A stretch of 64,000 nt of DNA, taken from contig JAIWWG010000027.1 in the NCBI GenBank assembly GCA_025435555.1, positions 62,001 to 126,000 of the forward strand, read 5' to 3'. This document shows, in pieces, positions 43,934 to 56,036 of the stretch (the stretch's first letter is position 1; each line of letters begins with the position of its first letter). The position numbers were made by a program, and so were the translations under genes. This stretch comes from Chytriomyces cf. hyalinus JEL632. Its lineage: Eukaryota > Chytridiomycota > Chytridiomycetes > Chytridiales > Chytriomycetaceae. The notes under the pieces were generated by a model. The model saw nothing but the letters and a program-made list of their open reading frames with translations, did no database searches and was not told the DNA's origin.

Positions 43934-45460
43934 GGCACCAACCAACATGATCTCGCTGTCTTGCTACAAACATGCGAGGAATGGTCCAACGATGTCAGAA
44001 TCCGGTTCTCGCCATCCAAGTGTATCTACCTGGGTCCAACTCCTGCTCTGCGCAATGTCTCCCTCAAGCTCTATGGCACGGATCTCCCCTCCTCACAGAT
44101 GGCACTATTCCTTGGCATCCCCTTCAGTCAACATTGCATCCCCGTCAGTCTACATGGCATCAACTGGGCTCTCTGGGCCAAGGAATGCACAGCAAAAGCA
44201 CGCAGTGTCATCATGGTGCTTGTGTTGGTTGGTATGAATGCAATGGGATGGGCCCCCACTGCATCTGTTAACATTTACAGGAGCTTCATCCGGCCTGTTC
44301 TCAAGTACGGTGTCGCTCTTAAGATTCTGTCTGCATGGACCCTCAAGCTGTATGAGTCAGTCCAATGCCTCGCACTGTGGGCCCTCACCTCCACACCCCA
44401 TAACACATCCTCTGCTGCACTCCACAAGCTGTTGCAAGTCGAACTGTTCAAACATCAAGCCACTGAACTCAACCTCATGTGGTTGTCATGCCTGCACAAC
44501 TCCACCAATCGCTCCATTCCAGCTGTTCGTTTCTGGCGAGGCGCCTCTTGGGCGTCAACAGACCACATCAGGAATGTCTTCCTCATCTTGCTCGCTCCAA
44601 CCCTCTTGTGACCCCATGCAGATGCGAAATGGATTGACTTTTGACAGCACTTGCTGATCCCACCGCCCTGAGCTGCAGTCCCAGTCACGCACCCTCCAAA
44701 ACCTCAAAGGGCCCTGTTGGACACTGTCCGCCAGAAGCTGCGTAAGGAATCCATTGTCAGCCTGGACAATAACCCAGACACAATTGCTGGTGCCATCCAA
44801 GTTGAAACAAAAGACCCTATCTGGCAGTATCTGACTGCCTGCAAGGGAATCAACTGCAAGACATGTAACAACATCCTCTGCTGGACTCTTGGTGCTGTTA
44901 CCCGACACAAACTGTGCCTCAAGTGCACCGACACCCTGACCTGATCCCATGCTGCTGACTGCTCAGCCCTGCTACGCCCAAACTGGATAACACTCACTCC
45001 GCCTGCTGGTCGCGTGACATGGCTTGACATCATCCTGAACAAAGTCCAGAATACTCCGCCCTCTGACATTGACACCTACAACGAAATCTCTGCCGCTGTT
45101 GCACTCATCTACACCAAATGCCGCCATCTCCAACAGCAAGCCAATGGCTACTGGGCCAAGCCTGACACACCAGCATGCCCACTGCCACAATGTCAACCGC
45201 ACAATCGCATAAACCCACCTGGGGGAGTCTCATGTGGATGACCTTGGTGAAACCCAGAGCCTGGATAAACACACTCCAAGCCCCAACCGACCACCAGTAC
45301 TCTATTTTACTTCTCAACCATCTGTGTTTAACACAATTGCACTGTATTTTTGACGTTGTCGAAATTTCTTCTGAACTTCTTGAGTGATTTTTGTATTCTC
45401 TTAATCTAGCACTGTGTTACTGCGTAACTTGATTAAATGAAACTGAAAGGTAACTTTTAG
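43934..45460 (+). mobile_element. 5'-truncated LINE fragment (end of RT plus C-terminal zinc knuckle), copy 1
   Basis: The fragment starts inside the reverse-transcriptase domain (reading GTNQHDLAVLLQTCEEWSN, then FSPSKCIYLG) and continues through the thumb (NIYRSFIRPVLKYG; SVQCLALWAL) to a C-terminal knuckle of the type CLKC...H...C. Frameshifts near 44,600 and 44,940 break it. The 3' tail ends GAAACTGAAAGGTAACTTTT near 45,458. It abuts the inverted-repeat element exactly at 43,933/43,934. Confidence 0.75.
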
Positions 45461-45461
45461 G

Positions 45462-46378
45462 TCGACAGACCACATCAGGAATGTCTTCCTCATCTTGCTC
45501 GCTCCAACCCTCTTGTGACCTATGTGGATGCTAAATGGATTGATTTTCGACAGCACCCACTGACCCCACCGCCCCAAGCTGCAGTCCCAGTCACGCACCC
45601 TCCAAAACCTCAAAGGGCCCTGTCAGACACTGTCCGCCAGAAGCTGCGTAAGGAATCCATTGTCAGCCTGGACAATAACCCAGACACAATTGCTGGTGCC
45701 ATCCAAGTTGAAACAAAAGACCCTATCTGGCAGTATCTGACTGCCTGCAAGGGAATCAACTGCAAGACGCGCAACAACATCCTCCGCTGGACTCTTGGTG
45801 CTGTTACCCGACACAAACTGTGCCTCAAGTGTGCTGACATCCTGACCCAATCCCATGCTGCTGACTGCTCCAGCGCCACAGCCCTGCTACGCTTAAACTG
45901 GATAACACTCACTCCTCCTGCTGGCCGCATGACATGGCTTGACATCGTCCTGAACGAAGTCCAGAATACTCCGCCCTCTGACATTGACACCTACAACGAA
46001 ATCTCTGCCACTGTTGCACTCATCTACACCAAATGCCGCCATCTCCAACAGCAAGCCAATGGCTACTGGGCCAAGCCGGATGCACCAGCATGCCCACTGC
46101 CACAATGTCAACTGCGCAATTGCATAAACCCACCCGGGGGAGTCTCAAGTGGACAACCTCGGTGAAACCCAGAGCCTGGATAAACACACTCCAAGCCCCA
46201 ACTGACCACCAGTACTCTATTTTACTTATCGACCATCTGTTTTTAACACCATTGCACTGTATTTTTGACTTTGTCGAAATTTCTTCTGAACTTCTTGAGT
46301 GATTTTGTATTCTCTTAATCTAGCACTTGTGTTACTGCGTAACTTGATTAAATGAAACTGAAAAGGTAACTTTTAGGA
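45462..46378 (+). mobile_element. Second LINE 3' end in tandem
   Basis: About 910 bp repeat the preceding 3' end (44,553-45,460) with a few per cent differences. This copy keeps an open frame of about 216 codons (45,515-46,165) covering PPKPQRALSDTVRQKLRKE and the knuckle LCLKCADILTQSHAADC. It is truncated at 45,462 and ends with the same tail. Confidence 0.75.
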
Positions 46379-46632
46379 TTAGTAAAGGCCCAACAGTCCT
46401 TGAGGATGTTTGGGGATTTTCCATCTTGGTTCTTTATAATTTCTACCAAGAAAAAATAGAAAACCAGGGAGATACCTACAATTTTCCACCCATGAGTGAT
46501 TCTTTCATGTTCTATTCCAAAAGGGTATAAATGGTAGAGCTTCCACAAGACAAATAAACATCATCTTAGACCAAAATCATCGTCAAGTCACAAACCCTCG
46601 TACAGCGTGCCACCACCATTTACACCAACATT
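46376..46632 (+). repeat. Dispersed repeat B, copy 2
   Basis: A close copy of 43,034-43,310, joined directly to the LINE tail and followed at once by the opposite-strand LINE at 46,640. Confidence 0.65.
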
Positions 46633-46639
46633 GCTGATG

Positions 46640-48130
46640 GGATCATGAGAGCAAAGCCATACTTGAGAACAGGCCGGATAAAGCTCTTGTAGATGGTAAC
46701 AGATGCAGCCAGGCCTAACCCATTGCATTCATGCCAACTGAGGCAAGTGAGATGGTGACGTTGCATACTTTGGTTGCTCATTCCTTGGCCAACCAAGACT
46801 AGTTGATATGGTGGTGGCCAAAGGGGATTCTGAGGCAGGGAGCTGATTCTTTGGCCGGGAGGTCCACATTGTAGAGCTTGAGGAGCACTTCATGCAATGC
46901 TGGGGCAGGACTGAGATAGATGCACTTGGAGGGTGAGAACTGAATTCCGACAGTGTTGGACCATTCCTTGCATGTCCAGAGAAGGATCCCAAGGTCATGT
47001 TGATTTGCCCCCATAAGGCAGGTATTGTCAGCAAACAAGAGGTTGTTGAAGCAGACACCACAGATGAGACGCGCATTCAGCTGGATGGATAGTCCATAGA
47101 TGTGACAGTTGAACAGGATCAGTGACAGAGTAGCACCCTGCAATAGACCCTGTTTGTTAGGAATCAGATCACTAATCACACCAGCCACCACAAGACAGCA
47201 TGAGTTGTGGTCAAAGAGATCCTGCAGGGGTGATAGCATGAATTTGTCCAGACCAAAGACTTGTGACAGCATCTGCCAGAGGACATGTCAATCCATTTCA
47301 TCATACGACTTTATCATATGCTGCTTTGATGTCCAGGAGGATGGTTGATGCATGCTTGTTTGTGCTGAGCATCTCATGAAGAACCATGGCTTGATCAAGA
47401 GAGGAGTGACCAGGCCAAAAGCCACCCTGGAAGTTGTCAAGGACTGGGCCAAGCTCAGGAACAAGCAGCTGCTCATAGAGTCTCCTGATTGTACACATCA
47501 GAGCAATATGCTGGTAGTTTGCAATGTCCTAGTCAGAGCCCTTCTTCTTGAAGACCAGTGCAATGAGCGCCTTCCTCTAGTCAGATGGGATAGTGGCAGC
47601 TGCATGGATCATTGAGAGAAGTTTGACAAGCACCACAGCCATTTTTTCACCACCAGATGTGATGAGTTCTGCAAGGATCCCATCTGAACCAGTAGCCTTG
47701 CCGAGTGGAAGCCCAGAGATTGCGCTTGCCCGCATCCATTGCAAAAATCTCAGGGGTAGGTTATGATTGTATCACTTCAAGTGCAAGTGGTCCAGGTTGA
47801 GGGTGGCCAGTGGGCAGTGCTCCAAAAGTGGTTTGAAAATGAGCTGCATGCTTGTTGATCTTTGATGGATCCAGTTTGCAGAAGGGCACCATGCCAGATT
47901 CGAGCAGCCGGGATAGAACGGTCCATGGAGTTGTGCAGGCAGGATGACCACATGAGGTTGAGCTCAATTGCGTGGTGTTTGAATGGTTCAACTTGCAGGA
48001 GCTTGTTGAGGGCAGCAGTGGATGTGTTGCATGAGGTAGATGTGTGGAGAGCCAGACATTGGACCAACTCGTAGATCCCTAAGTGTGTTTCAAGCATTAG
48101 CAATGCTGTTGGTGTTCTATTGAACCTCAC
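46640..48130 (-). mobile_element. Inactive LINE reverse transcriptase, rearranged
   Basis: Minus-strand RT motifs appear in order: GFWPGHSSLDQAMVLHEML, LLDIKAAYDKV, NKQGLLQGATLSLILFN and LLFADNTCLM, then FSPSKCIYLSPAP. The catalytic FADD box reads FADN, and stops lie upstream, so it is dead. A thumb-region block (LVQCLALHTSTSCNTSTAAL, ELNLMWSSCLHNS; 48,070-47,900) stands in front of the fingers/palm instead of behind them. That block must come from a second copy or a rearrangement. It belongs to the same family as the plus-strand fragments. Confidence 0.75.
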
Positions 48131-48299
48131 CTGAACCTTGCATTTCTGTAATTTAACCTAAACGCAAATAAAATCTGACAAACTTCCAAAACAAAGACAA
48201 CAAACAACAACTCAAAAAGAACTTCAAAGGTAAAACCCAAACCGTCACCTCAGCCATCCCAGGCCTCGGCTAATCCACACTTGACACCATACCATCCCA

Positions 48300-48790
48300 A
48301 GGACTTTGCCTTGCAAGAATCAACTATAGCACTATGCATCCTAGACTTTGGCCTGATTGCACACATGTGGTTGGTACTCTTCTTCCCTGTACTATTTTTC
48401 CCAAAAAGCATTTGTCCTCTGATAGCATCATAGTATCCTTGTCCTGCCAGCTACACTACATGGGACATGGATGAGTTCTGCTCATGACAATAGGAAAAGT
48501 AGCACAACACCTCAAATATCTTTCTATTGCAATTAGAAAACTCACATAGCTTCCAGCTTTCACTTTTGGACACTGACTGCCAATGCCACCTCTGATGCAA
48601 AGAGGAGTGGTTCAAGGCACTTTCATATGAGCTGATGGAACAATAACATGTTTGGATCCTCCCAGTGGAATGAGCTGGAGCTTTATACTTGAACTGGAAT
48701 CTGATCTGTGTCACGTCTAGTTCAGAGCTACCATCCTTATTGCATTGTCTTGGGACAATCACTTGCCCTAAAATAAACGCCTGCATTTAA
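48300..48790 (-). repeat. Inverted copy of repeat A with part of repeat B
   Basis: Read on the minus strand, 48,790-48,430 follows repeat A copy 1 and runs without a break through ACAAGGATACTATGATGCTA into the acidic-frame part of repeat B. This suggests that A and B are pieces of one element whose other copies were split by insertions. Confidence 0.6.
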
Positions 48791-49413
48791 ACCTATTTTC
48801 AAAGCATTCCTGCTCTGCTCAGACTATATCATCAATCTGGATTATAAAGCATGACAAGACCAAACAAAGTAGAATACTTTAAATCTGTCTACTCCTTTAC
48901 ATAAAACCTATGGGGCACTTGTGAATTTGTTAGTCAGGTTAAGTTGATGACATTGGCCTGCGGTCTTCTTTTATTGTGTTTGGTTTTTTTGAGTTGTTAT
49001 TTGCAGCTGTTAGCCATCATATCCCACAGAGTTGGGCCATCTCATCTCTGAGCCATCATTGCCACCCATATTCCAGTGCTGGAACCTGGGACCACCTTGT
49101 GAATCCAGAAACTCACTATACATCACAAACATGCTGCAGCCTTGCATATTTCGCATATTTGAAGCTGTTGGACATGCACTTACGACTGAGTTCTTGCTTG
49201 AGTGCAATGTCGTTCATTGAAGAGATTCAGAACAGACAAGACGTCTCCTTGCCACGACTTTACAGACAGTTTTTCCTTGCTGTGTATTTTTTCTTCCTTC
49301 CAATGCCTCCTATCTGTTGCCTGACAAAAAATAGGACTTGTGAAGGTGTGCGCAATGTTTTATGTTTTGCATTTTCTTTCTTTTTTTTTATTTCTCCCAC
49401 CACCCATTTCCAC
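48791..49413. other. Border between repeat island and RPA34-like gene
   Basis: Frames are open on both strands but none looks convincingly coding. I see no further copy of the repeat families. The last 150 bp presumably hold the promoter of the RPA34-like gene. Confidence 0.4.
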
Positions 49414-50732
49414 ATGGCGAAGAAGGACAAGAAAGCCAAAGAAGCCCGACCTGTTTCTGAAGATCACGTCGTAGAGTCAGATTCTGAGGTGATCCTGCAC
49501 ACTGCAAAGCCGTACTCTGGTCAGCGAATCCCAACCGCTCTCTTCAACACAGCAGGAGCCCGTCGCCGTCGAGCGTCTGAGAGTTGCCCCAAAAGGATAC
49601 AAAGCCACCGAAATCAAACAAGACGACAGTCTCGCTATTTCGCAGGACTCGGAGCTCGTCGTGATTCGAGTTCCACTCGATGTGAGTCCCCGTGACCCTT
49701 TTCCTTGTGTTTCGCTGCAGCGTTCTTCCTTGAATCCTTGCTGACCACCGCTGTCTTCTGTTTCTTCATGCACACGTACACATTCAAATTGGCCAAAACG
49801 AAATCAGTTTCCTGTGGACGCTTTGGACGGAATCGAAATCCCTTTGGAGAATTTATCAGCGGCAGCTTCTCTGACAACCATCGAAGTGGAGAAACCAACA
49901 AAATCGAAATCTGCAGCCAGTTCAAAGCCGATCACCAAATATGCACTCAACAGCTTAAGTGTACCTGTGCCCGGAGTGACGGCTGTTGGAGGAGAGATTG
50001 GCGAAATGGACGAATTTGTTGCGTTGCTTCCTGATGCAAAGTCTGGAGGATACAAGATTTGTGAGTGTTGCTGTTTTCATTTTTGTCTTGTAATTTGAAT
50101 CGGAAGTTGAGGAAATGTGGCGTGTCCTGAACGAAATGGGGCTGTGGGGTCAAAGCGAAAGTGGACCATGCGTGTCCTCTATCGAGATCATAATCAGGCA
50201 CTCTGGAACAAAGGAAAAGGAAACGTTTGGGAGGAAAACTCTTTTCGCAACGAAAATGCCCGCTTCCTTCCCCTCTTAAAACTGCAACGGTCACGCTTGT
50301 CTAATCGGGCAACGTTTTTCGCGACTTTTAGCTTCCAAGAAGTTTACCCGGCATTTTTCCATCACGCCTGTTGCACCCAAACTGCCAACACCAGCAGACT
50401 TTGTCAAGAGCGCGCACGACATTCAAAACATTCCATACAAAGCGCGAGTGCATCCTGACGGTTTGAAACCTCAGTACGTTCCTTTTGGAGCTGAGACCGG
50501 TGCGTAAAAACAATTCTCCTTCAACAGTTATATCAAAATCCTAAAACGATCTCGCTTGTTTATCTGCCTGTTTTTGTGTTTAGAGGGGAAAGCGCTGAAA
50601 GAAAGCATGGGGAGATATACTCCATCAGACGCAGCAGTGAAAAAAGAAAAGACGCGCTCCAAAAGGAAGAGCGATGTTGGCATGGACATCTCTCCCAAAA
50701 AGGGAAGCGCCACTAAAAAGAAGAGGGAATAA
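49414..50732 (+). CDS. RNA polymerase I subunit RPA34-like
   Basis: Five exons join in frame: 49414-49488, 49553-49681, 49808-50060, 50332-50499 and 50584-50732 (257 aa). The pattern fits the RPA34 family: VAPKGYKATEIKQDD and SELVVIRVPLDFPVDALDGI (the usual E-x-W/V-x-I-R-x-P-x-D-F-P-V core), then GGYKISSKKFTRHFSITP, PKLPTPADF and VHPDGLKPQYVPFGAE. The C-terminus is a Lys-rich tail (KKGSATKKKRE). RPA34 (human POLR1G) pairs with RPA49 through a TFIIF-like dimer fold on RNA polymerase I in the nucleolus. The family diverges fast, so the call rests on motif order. The 271-nt third intron is the longest here. Confidence 0.7.
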
Positions 50733-51215
50733 ACTTGATCTCTTCTTTTTGCCTTTAAATATTTCCCTGCAACCAACTTTTTTAACCTTTTCTGTTGAAC
50801 TGCTCTCAACCACTTCTTCAGCAAATCTCCTCATCAAATCTCCGCATCAACTGTGCCCCGTTCAAAATATTTTCCCATCCAGGAATAAACGCGATTGAAC
50901 TTTATTCTTGCATTTTGTGATGCCTTGTTGAAGTGCGCGCAACTGAAAATCAGTTTTCTCTTCGTGAGTGAGTGTGTTTCGCTCACATGCATCAGCCTTT
51001 TGAGCCTATGCGACATACACTTCAGGAGGATAGTGTTTGCTTCATAATTGTATTGGTTTTTACAAACCCAACCAACGCCTGAACTGTAAAACCCTTCATT
51101 CATTCTTTTTTGCTCCTTCATAAAGCACTAACCAACTAAAAGAAACAAAAAGAAACGACAGAAAAGGTACTGAAGTTCATTTTGTCCCATGATTAAAAAG
51201 ACGGAGAGAATGGAT
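50733..51215. other. Convergent 3' region of RPA34-like gene and RPL17
   Basis: About 480 bp lie between the two stops. There are AATAAA signals at the RPA34-like stop and near 50,884, and no gene that I can support. Confidence 0.5.
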
Positions 51216-52271
51216 TTAAGCTCTGGAAGCCTTGATGGCCTTCTGGATGGCACGCTTTTTGGTCAGACGTGGGGCAACGGCTTCAGCCTTGGGGACTTCC
51301 TTCTCGGCCTCGACCAGGGTGAGTTCGATGTGGCATGGGTGGGACATGTATGCTAAGAAATCGGGGGTGTTTAGTTTTGATGTTTGAGTCATTTCGAACG
51401 CATTTTTAGATTTATACTCACGGTTAATACGACCGTGGGCACGGTAAGTTCTGCGGCGCTGGGGTGGGGCCTGGTTGACCTGGATGTGACGAACAACCAA
51501 GTTCTCAATTTCGAGTCCCTTCACTTCAGCGTTGGATTCGGCGTTCTTCAAGAGTCCGAGCAGGAACTCGGCAGACTTAATTGGCCATCTTCCCTGGGTG
51601 ACTCCAAAGACCTTGGCCTGGGCGGTACGGCCGACACCTCCACTGAATCTTCTGAATGGAATAGCACGCTTGTGGTCCTTCACGGCCTCAAGGTAGTCGA
51701 CAGCCTTCTTGAGGTTGAGACCCTTAATGGCCTGGGCGGCTTCACGGGTGTTCTTGAAGTGAACACGCAGGTAAGAACCACGGGACTTGACGGCTGAGAG
51801 ATGATGGACATTCGAAAAGTCAGATTACAGATAATGCTGATACGATCGAAGCTGAAGGCACTCACACTTGGCGCTGGTTTCGGTGTGGGCGTAGCGGGCC
51901 CTATGAGAGGAGGGAAGGGAGTCAGAATTCGAGTCATGATGAGTCATCAAGGCTTCCGGTATCGAAAATGCGCCCATCAAGACCCTCCCAGCCATCTTGC
52001 AGTTCCCGCATTGCCATCATCATTTGCATTCATCGTTCGAGTATGTGAGGATGGGATGGTTGATGGATTCGATGGCAAAGCTGAAAGCATGTTGTCAACA
52101 TGTCAGCACGACTCCAGCAGTGCCGACGCCCCGACTCCAGACCGAAAGCGGCAAGCTTACGGCAAAGATGCTGCAGTCTGAGGAGCTCGCTTCCAGTGTC
52201 CCTCCTTTGCATTTGTCCGTGTGCGTATGTGTTTGCGGTGCTGGTGTTCGTGCTGGCTGCAATACTCACAT
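51216..52271 (-). CDS. RPL17: 60S ribosomal protein L17 (uL22)
   Basis: Four exons join in frame: 52271-52270 (the A and T of the start codon), 51900-51866, 51793-51422 and 51352-51216, giving 181 aa (animal RPL17 is 184). Highly conserved blocks are [98 protein letters not shown] and [10 protein letters not shown]. uL22 lines the ribosomal exit tunnel. The first intron (51,901-52,269, 369 nt) has a strong GTGAGTATT donor after AT and an acceptor before G GCC CGC, so the start ATG appears split by it. A second exon arrangement for the 5' end cannot be excluded. Confidence 0.93.
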
Positions 52272-52599
52272 TGATGATTTTTGGTCTAAACGAAAAGCGA
52301 TAAATTCGTCAGGTGGGTCTTCAAGAGTGGTGCCAACACCTATCATGGCTTCAGCTCGATGACTGCATTAGCACACGCCTTTTAGGTGGCAATATGCGCA
52401 AGTCTTGCGCTCATACCCCTCCCCACCATGAATAAAAAATTGCAAGTAAATCTCGCACTGAAACAACTCAGGCCAAGATGGACGACGATTTGAAGGTACC
52501 AGATTGAACTCGAGCACTACTCTCCATTCGTCTACGTGAGCGTAATCCACCATCAATCTAACAACGAAAACCGGTGTTGCCTGTCAGAGATGGCGTAAA
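52272..52599. other. Divergent spacer between RPL17 and TSNAXIP1-like gene
   Basis: About 330 bp lie between the opposed starts; the spacer probably holds the promoters of both genes. No TATA box or repeat was seen. Confidence 0.45.
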
Positions 52600-54517
52600 A
52601 TGGGCACGGACCCTTTGTTCCATGAACCGCTATCAAACGGAGCCGTCTTTGCAACGCGCAAAAAGCACCGCAAACCTTCAAAGCCCGAGCCTGTCCACAT
52701 TCCACACAAACACACGTCGAAAACCAACTTGACACAGTCTGATCATGGCCTGCGAGTAAAACAGGAACGCGTCTTTGTGCACACCATTCTGGATCGCATC
52801 TCATCCAACCAGAAAAAGGCAAGTCGTTGTCTACCCCTTGCGCGATTACATCCATATTTATACCCATTTTGGATTACTCGCGCAGGATATTGATGTCTTG
52901 TGGTCGGGACATTTGAACCACAACAACATCAACAGGATCCTCGAAAATGAAGCGCTGAAACAACGAAGATTCGGAGCACCGAAACATCCACCGCCTGCAA
53001 ATCTTACCAAACAGCAACAGCAACAGAAAGAAAAACCTACCTTTGCTCCCGAAGATCAAGTCGCTGTACAAGACGAATCACTTGAAACATCGCATCAGTC
53101 TGTCGGCCACATTGACGTACCAGACAACATGCACCAGCTTCTCGAGCAATTCGATTCGGTGAAGCTGAAGCAGAATTACATTGCACACCACTCGTCCGCA
53201 AGTGACGCTGAGGATGATGAACACGTCCCCCCACAACCCGTCAACACAGCAACTCAATTCCGATCCTTGGAACCCAAAAAAGAATTGACAAAGCGCCGGT
53301 ATCTGCCGGCATATCAGCTCAACACGACACGGCACGAACAGTACAAGGCACTGAAGGTGGCAGATCACGATATCGTGCAATCGGAATGGACGCGAAAAAA
53401 AGAGTCGCTGAGAAGTTCCAAACTAAGCGAGCTGTCTACGTTCCTGAAAACGGTATTCTGCTGTTTTCAAATAGTGCCTGTCGCTACCTAACACCATTCA
53501 AAAGGAGCTTGAGGCACTCGGTTGCACCCACCCAGGCCCGGACATGAAGCGGCTGCAGGTGTATCGATACGTGTTTGATCGTATTATTTCCGACTTTCGG
53601 CATTACGGACCGCTTCTCGCCGAAATAAAGGTGACACATTTTTTTGAATCAAAAACACAGAAAGTCATCCTCTTACTTCCCCTTTCCGATGCAGAGCGAA
53701 TATGACTCCTTCATTGAGAGCCATGACATGGACCAAACTGAGCTCAATTTCCTCCGAGCGAAAGTTCGCAAACTTCTCGCGCAGGTATGTATCGGATCGT
53801 GCCCGCCCAACGATTGTTGTTTGTTTTACCCACAAAGAACAGCATGCGAAATAACATTCAAACAAAAAAATAAAAAAATAAAACAGAACGAAAATCGGTT
53901 ACTCTTGAAATTCGAGCGCAAGAAAAGCTTGAATATGGAAACGCAGATTGCGCGACTTAAACACGAAAACGAGTTTTTGAACGCAGAGTTGCGCAGGAAA
54001 CTTGCATTGTATGCAGGGTATCTACCACAAGCAATCTGGAACGAGAGAAAGCGCGACGATGCCATTCTTTCTGAGATTGAAGGCAGTATTCGTAGAGGAG
54101 AGGGTGCAGGCGGCGCGGAAGATCCAATCACGTTGTACGAACAGCAGATCAAGAGACTTACGCAAGAGGTGCGCATGCCTCTTATTGTTTTTTCTCAAGT
54201 TCCTAACACTCAATGGCTTGCGTCAATCACATTTAAAAAAGGACTCGGCGAAAGCAACAGAAATAGCGGACCTGCGAAGAGCGCAAGAACACGACTTTGT
54301 CCCAAAAGAGCTTCACGATACACTCGATTTTAACCACAAGGACGTGACAAGCAGGTTTCTGGACTTGTCCGAAGAGCATGGCAAACTGGAGGAGGAGTTG
54401 CAAACCAAAGTGGCCACAGTCGCAAAACTGGAAGCTGCCTTGAAAGAAAAGGAGGAGCAGTACCATTTTTTGATTGCAGAGTACACAGGTTTGACGGAAT
54501 CTATGGCAAAGAAGTAG
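52600..54517 (+). CDS. TSNAXIP1-like coiled-coil ciliary protein
   Basis: Six exons join in frame: 52600-52818, 52886-53452, 53505-53630, 53695-53784, 53887-54168 and 54242-54517 (519 aa). The block beginning ELEALGCTHPGPDMKRLQVY, then RYVFDRIISDFRHYGPLLAE and IKSEYDSFI, matches the N-terminal domain of translin-associated factor X-interacting protein 1. Long coiled coils follow (METQIARLKHENEFLNAELR; KVATVAKLEAALKEKEEQYH). Proteins with this domain are linked to motile cilia and sperm in animals, which fits IFT172 and BBS2 in the same window. The first intron appears to be GC-AG (AAG followed by GCAAGT). The role in this organism is inferred only. Confidence 0.65.
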
Positions 54518-56036
54518 CTTCGTGGCTGCCGGTGGAGGTTTTGATTTGGTACAAGTAAAGAGTATACTGGTGTGGTGTGTTGTGTTTTTGAAGAATTGCG
54601 ATGTTTGGTAGTGCGATGGTGCCTTTCACTGTTGATGTTGTACGAGGAGCCAGTTGTTCAGTGTTGGCAAATATCCGGTGGAAATATTTTTGCAGCAAAT
54701 CCAGCTAAATCGTCAAATCAAAATGCTAAATAATTGTTTCCCAAACAAATGTTCATGCTTTCAATGGCAAAAGAACAATGACTGAGGAGAAAGCCGAGTT
54801 ATCGGAATTTAAAATCGCCGTAGAAACTTGCGCTTGGCATCGCAGTGCGCACGAAGAGAGTACTTGTTGACTTTCTGTCAAAGATGTGTACATTCTTTAT
54901 TTCGCTTTGCGCTTTCACTTACATAACATACTATTGTACGGGTCAAGTTTTGGAGTTGCAAAATATCTCTGATCCCGCATCACTCGAATGAAGTGTTGCA
55001 TTGGCTGAAGAGTGTTGGCCGTTGCTGCAAGGTACCTAAAGTGAACCAGTGTGGAGGAATGTTCTCGCTCGAGTGTGGTGATGTCAACTGGGACTGGGTC
55101 TTGGCACTGCGATTTGTCATCTCAAGGCAGAATGAGTCATGATGACAGAACGTAGAGCAGACACAGCCGCTGGCCAGAGACAGAACCAGACAGAGACAGA
55201 CAGTGTGACCCCAACACCACGCGTGCTGCTTGCGTCGCAGTCAAAGAGCCAAGCTTCAATCGCCGTGTTCAACAAACCCTCATTTTCACGGCTCCGTGCC
55301 CCCTTACAAAAAGGTTCCATTTTAGGGTTTGTTGGTGGCGTCATGGGGCACCGCATTGAAGAGTCACCCTGCATGTCATGCTGTCAAACAGGGCCAGTAC
55401 GTACACACTCTCAACGATGCAAGCAAGTCTCACCTCCCAGACTGATCACACAGATCCAAAGTTTCTAGCACCTTCTGTGCTTCATCTGTGTGGCACAAAA
55501 TTTAATTTTTTGATCGACAAAAGGTGCCCCGTAGGGTTGCTGCACATTGAGATTCCCTTTTCTGGGCCAGCAGCTCCGAAGCATCGAGACCTAAAGGGGA
55601 ATAGTGTAAAAGGAAACAAAAGAAACCGAGAAAACAAAAAGAAAGTCAACGTGATAAGTGAGAGAGAAGGGGGCAGAAAGAACACATTGCAGGCAAGATA
55701 TTCAACAGTGTCACCCAGTTGATTCAGTCTTTATTGGACGTGTTTCTCCGAGAAATGCCATGCCATGTCATCCGAATGGGGTGGAAAACATTTGGTCTTG
55801 AACGCACATCATCCTTTGGGGTCTCCCACATGCCCCCCTGCTGACTGCCCCTTTACAGAAGTGCCTGATTCTTCAGAGCCAACTCCAGAATCGTGCTTCG
55901 CCTCCTTTGCCCCCAAGGGTTTTTTTATTAATCACAGTCACGGAAGTGTCATTAACGAATTCACGGGGCACTTTTTTGTCACTTGCAGCCTCCGCAGCAT
56001 CTTTATAAATCATCCCAAAAACAGCCTCAGTTCCCA
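54518..56036. other. Intergenic stretch of 1.5 kb without a supported gene
   Basis: Open frames exist on both strands but none has splice continuity or a recognisable motif. A CAGA-type simple repeat lies near 55,180-55,205, and an A/G-rich tract near 55,600-55,680. TTTATAAAT at 56,001 precedes the arrestin-like ATG by only 36 nt. Confidence 0.45.

Noticed and set aside
51901-52269. A C/D-box snoRNA inside the RPL17 first intron (ATGATGA and CTGA boxes on the minus strand)
   Set aside because: Box-like words are present, but no terminal stem pairs around them and spacing to a D' box is poor; such short words occur by chance.
55378-55722. Possible retroelement protease (FLIDKRC) in the 54.5-56 kb spacer
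   Set aside because: Only a few residues resemble the D-T/S-G protease motif, the catalytic triad is absent and no other retroelement sequence is near.
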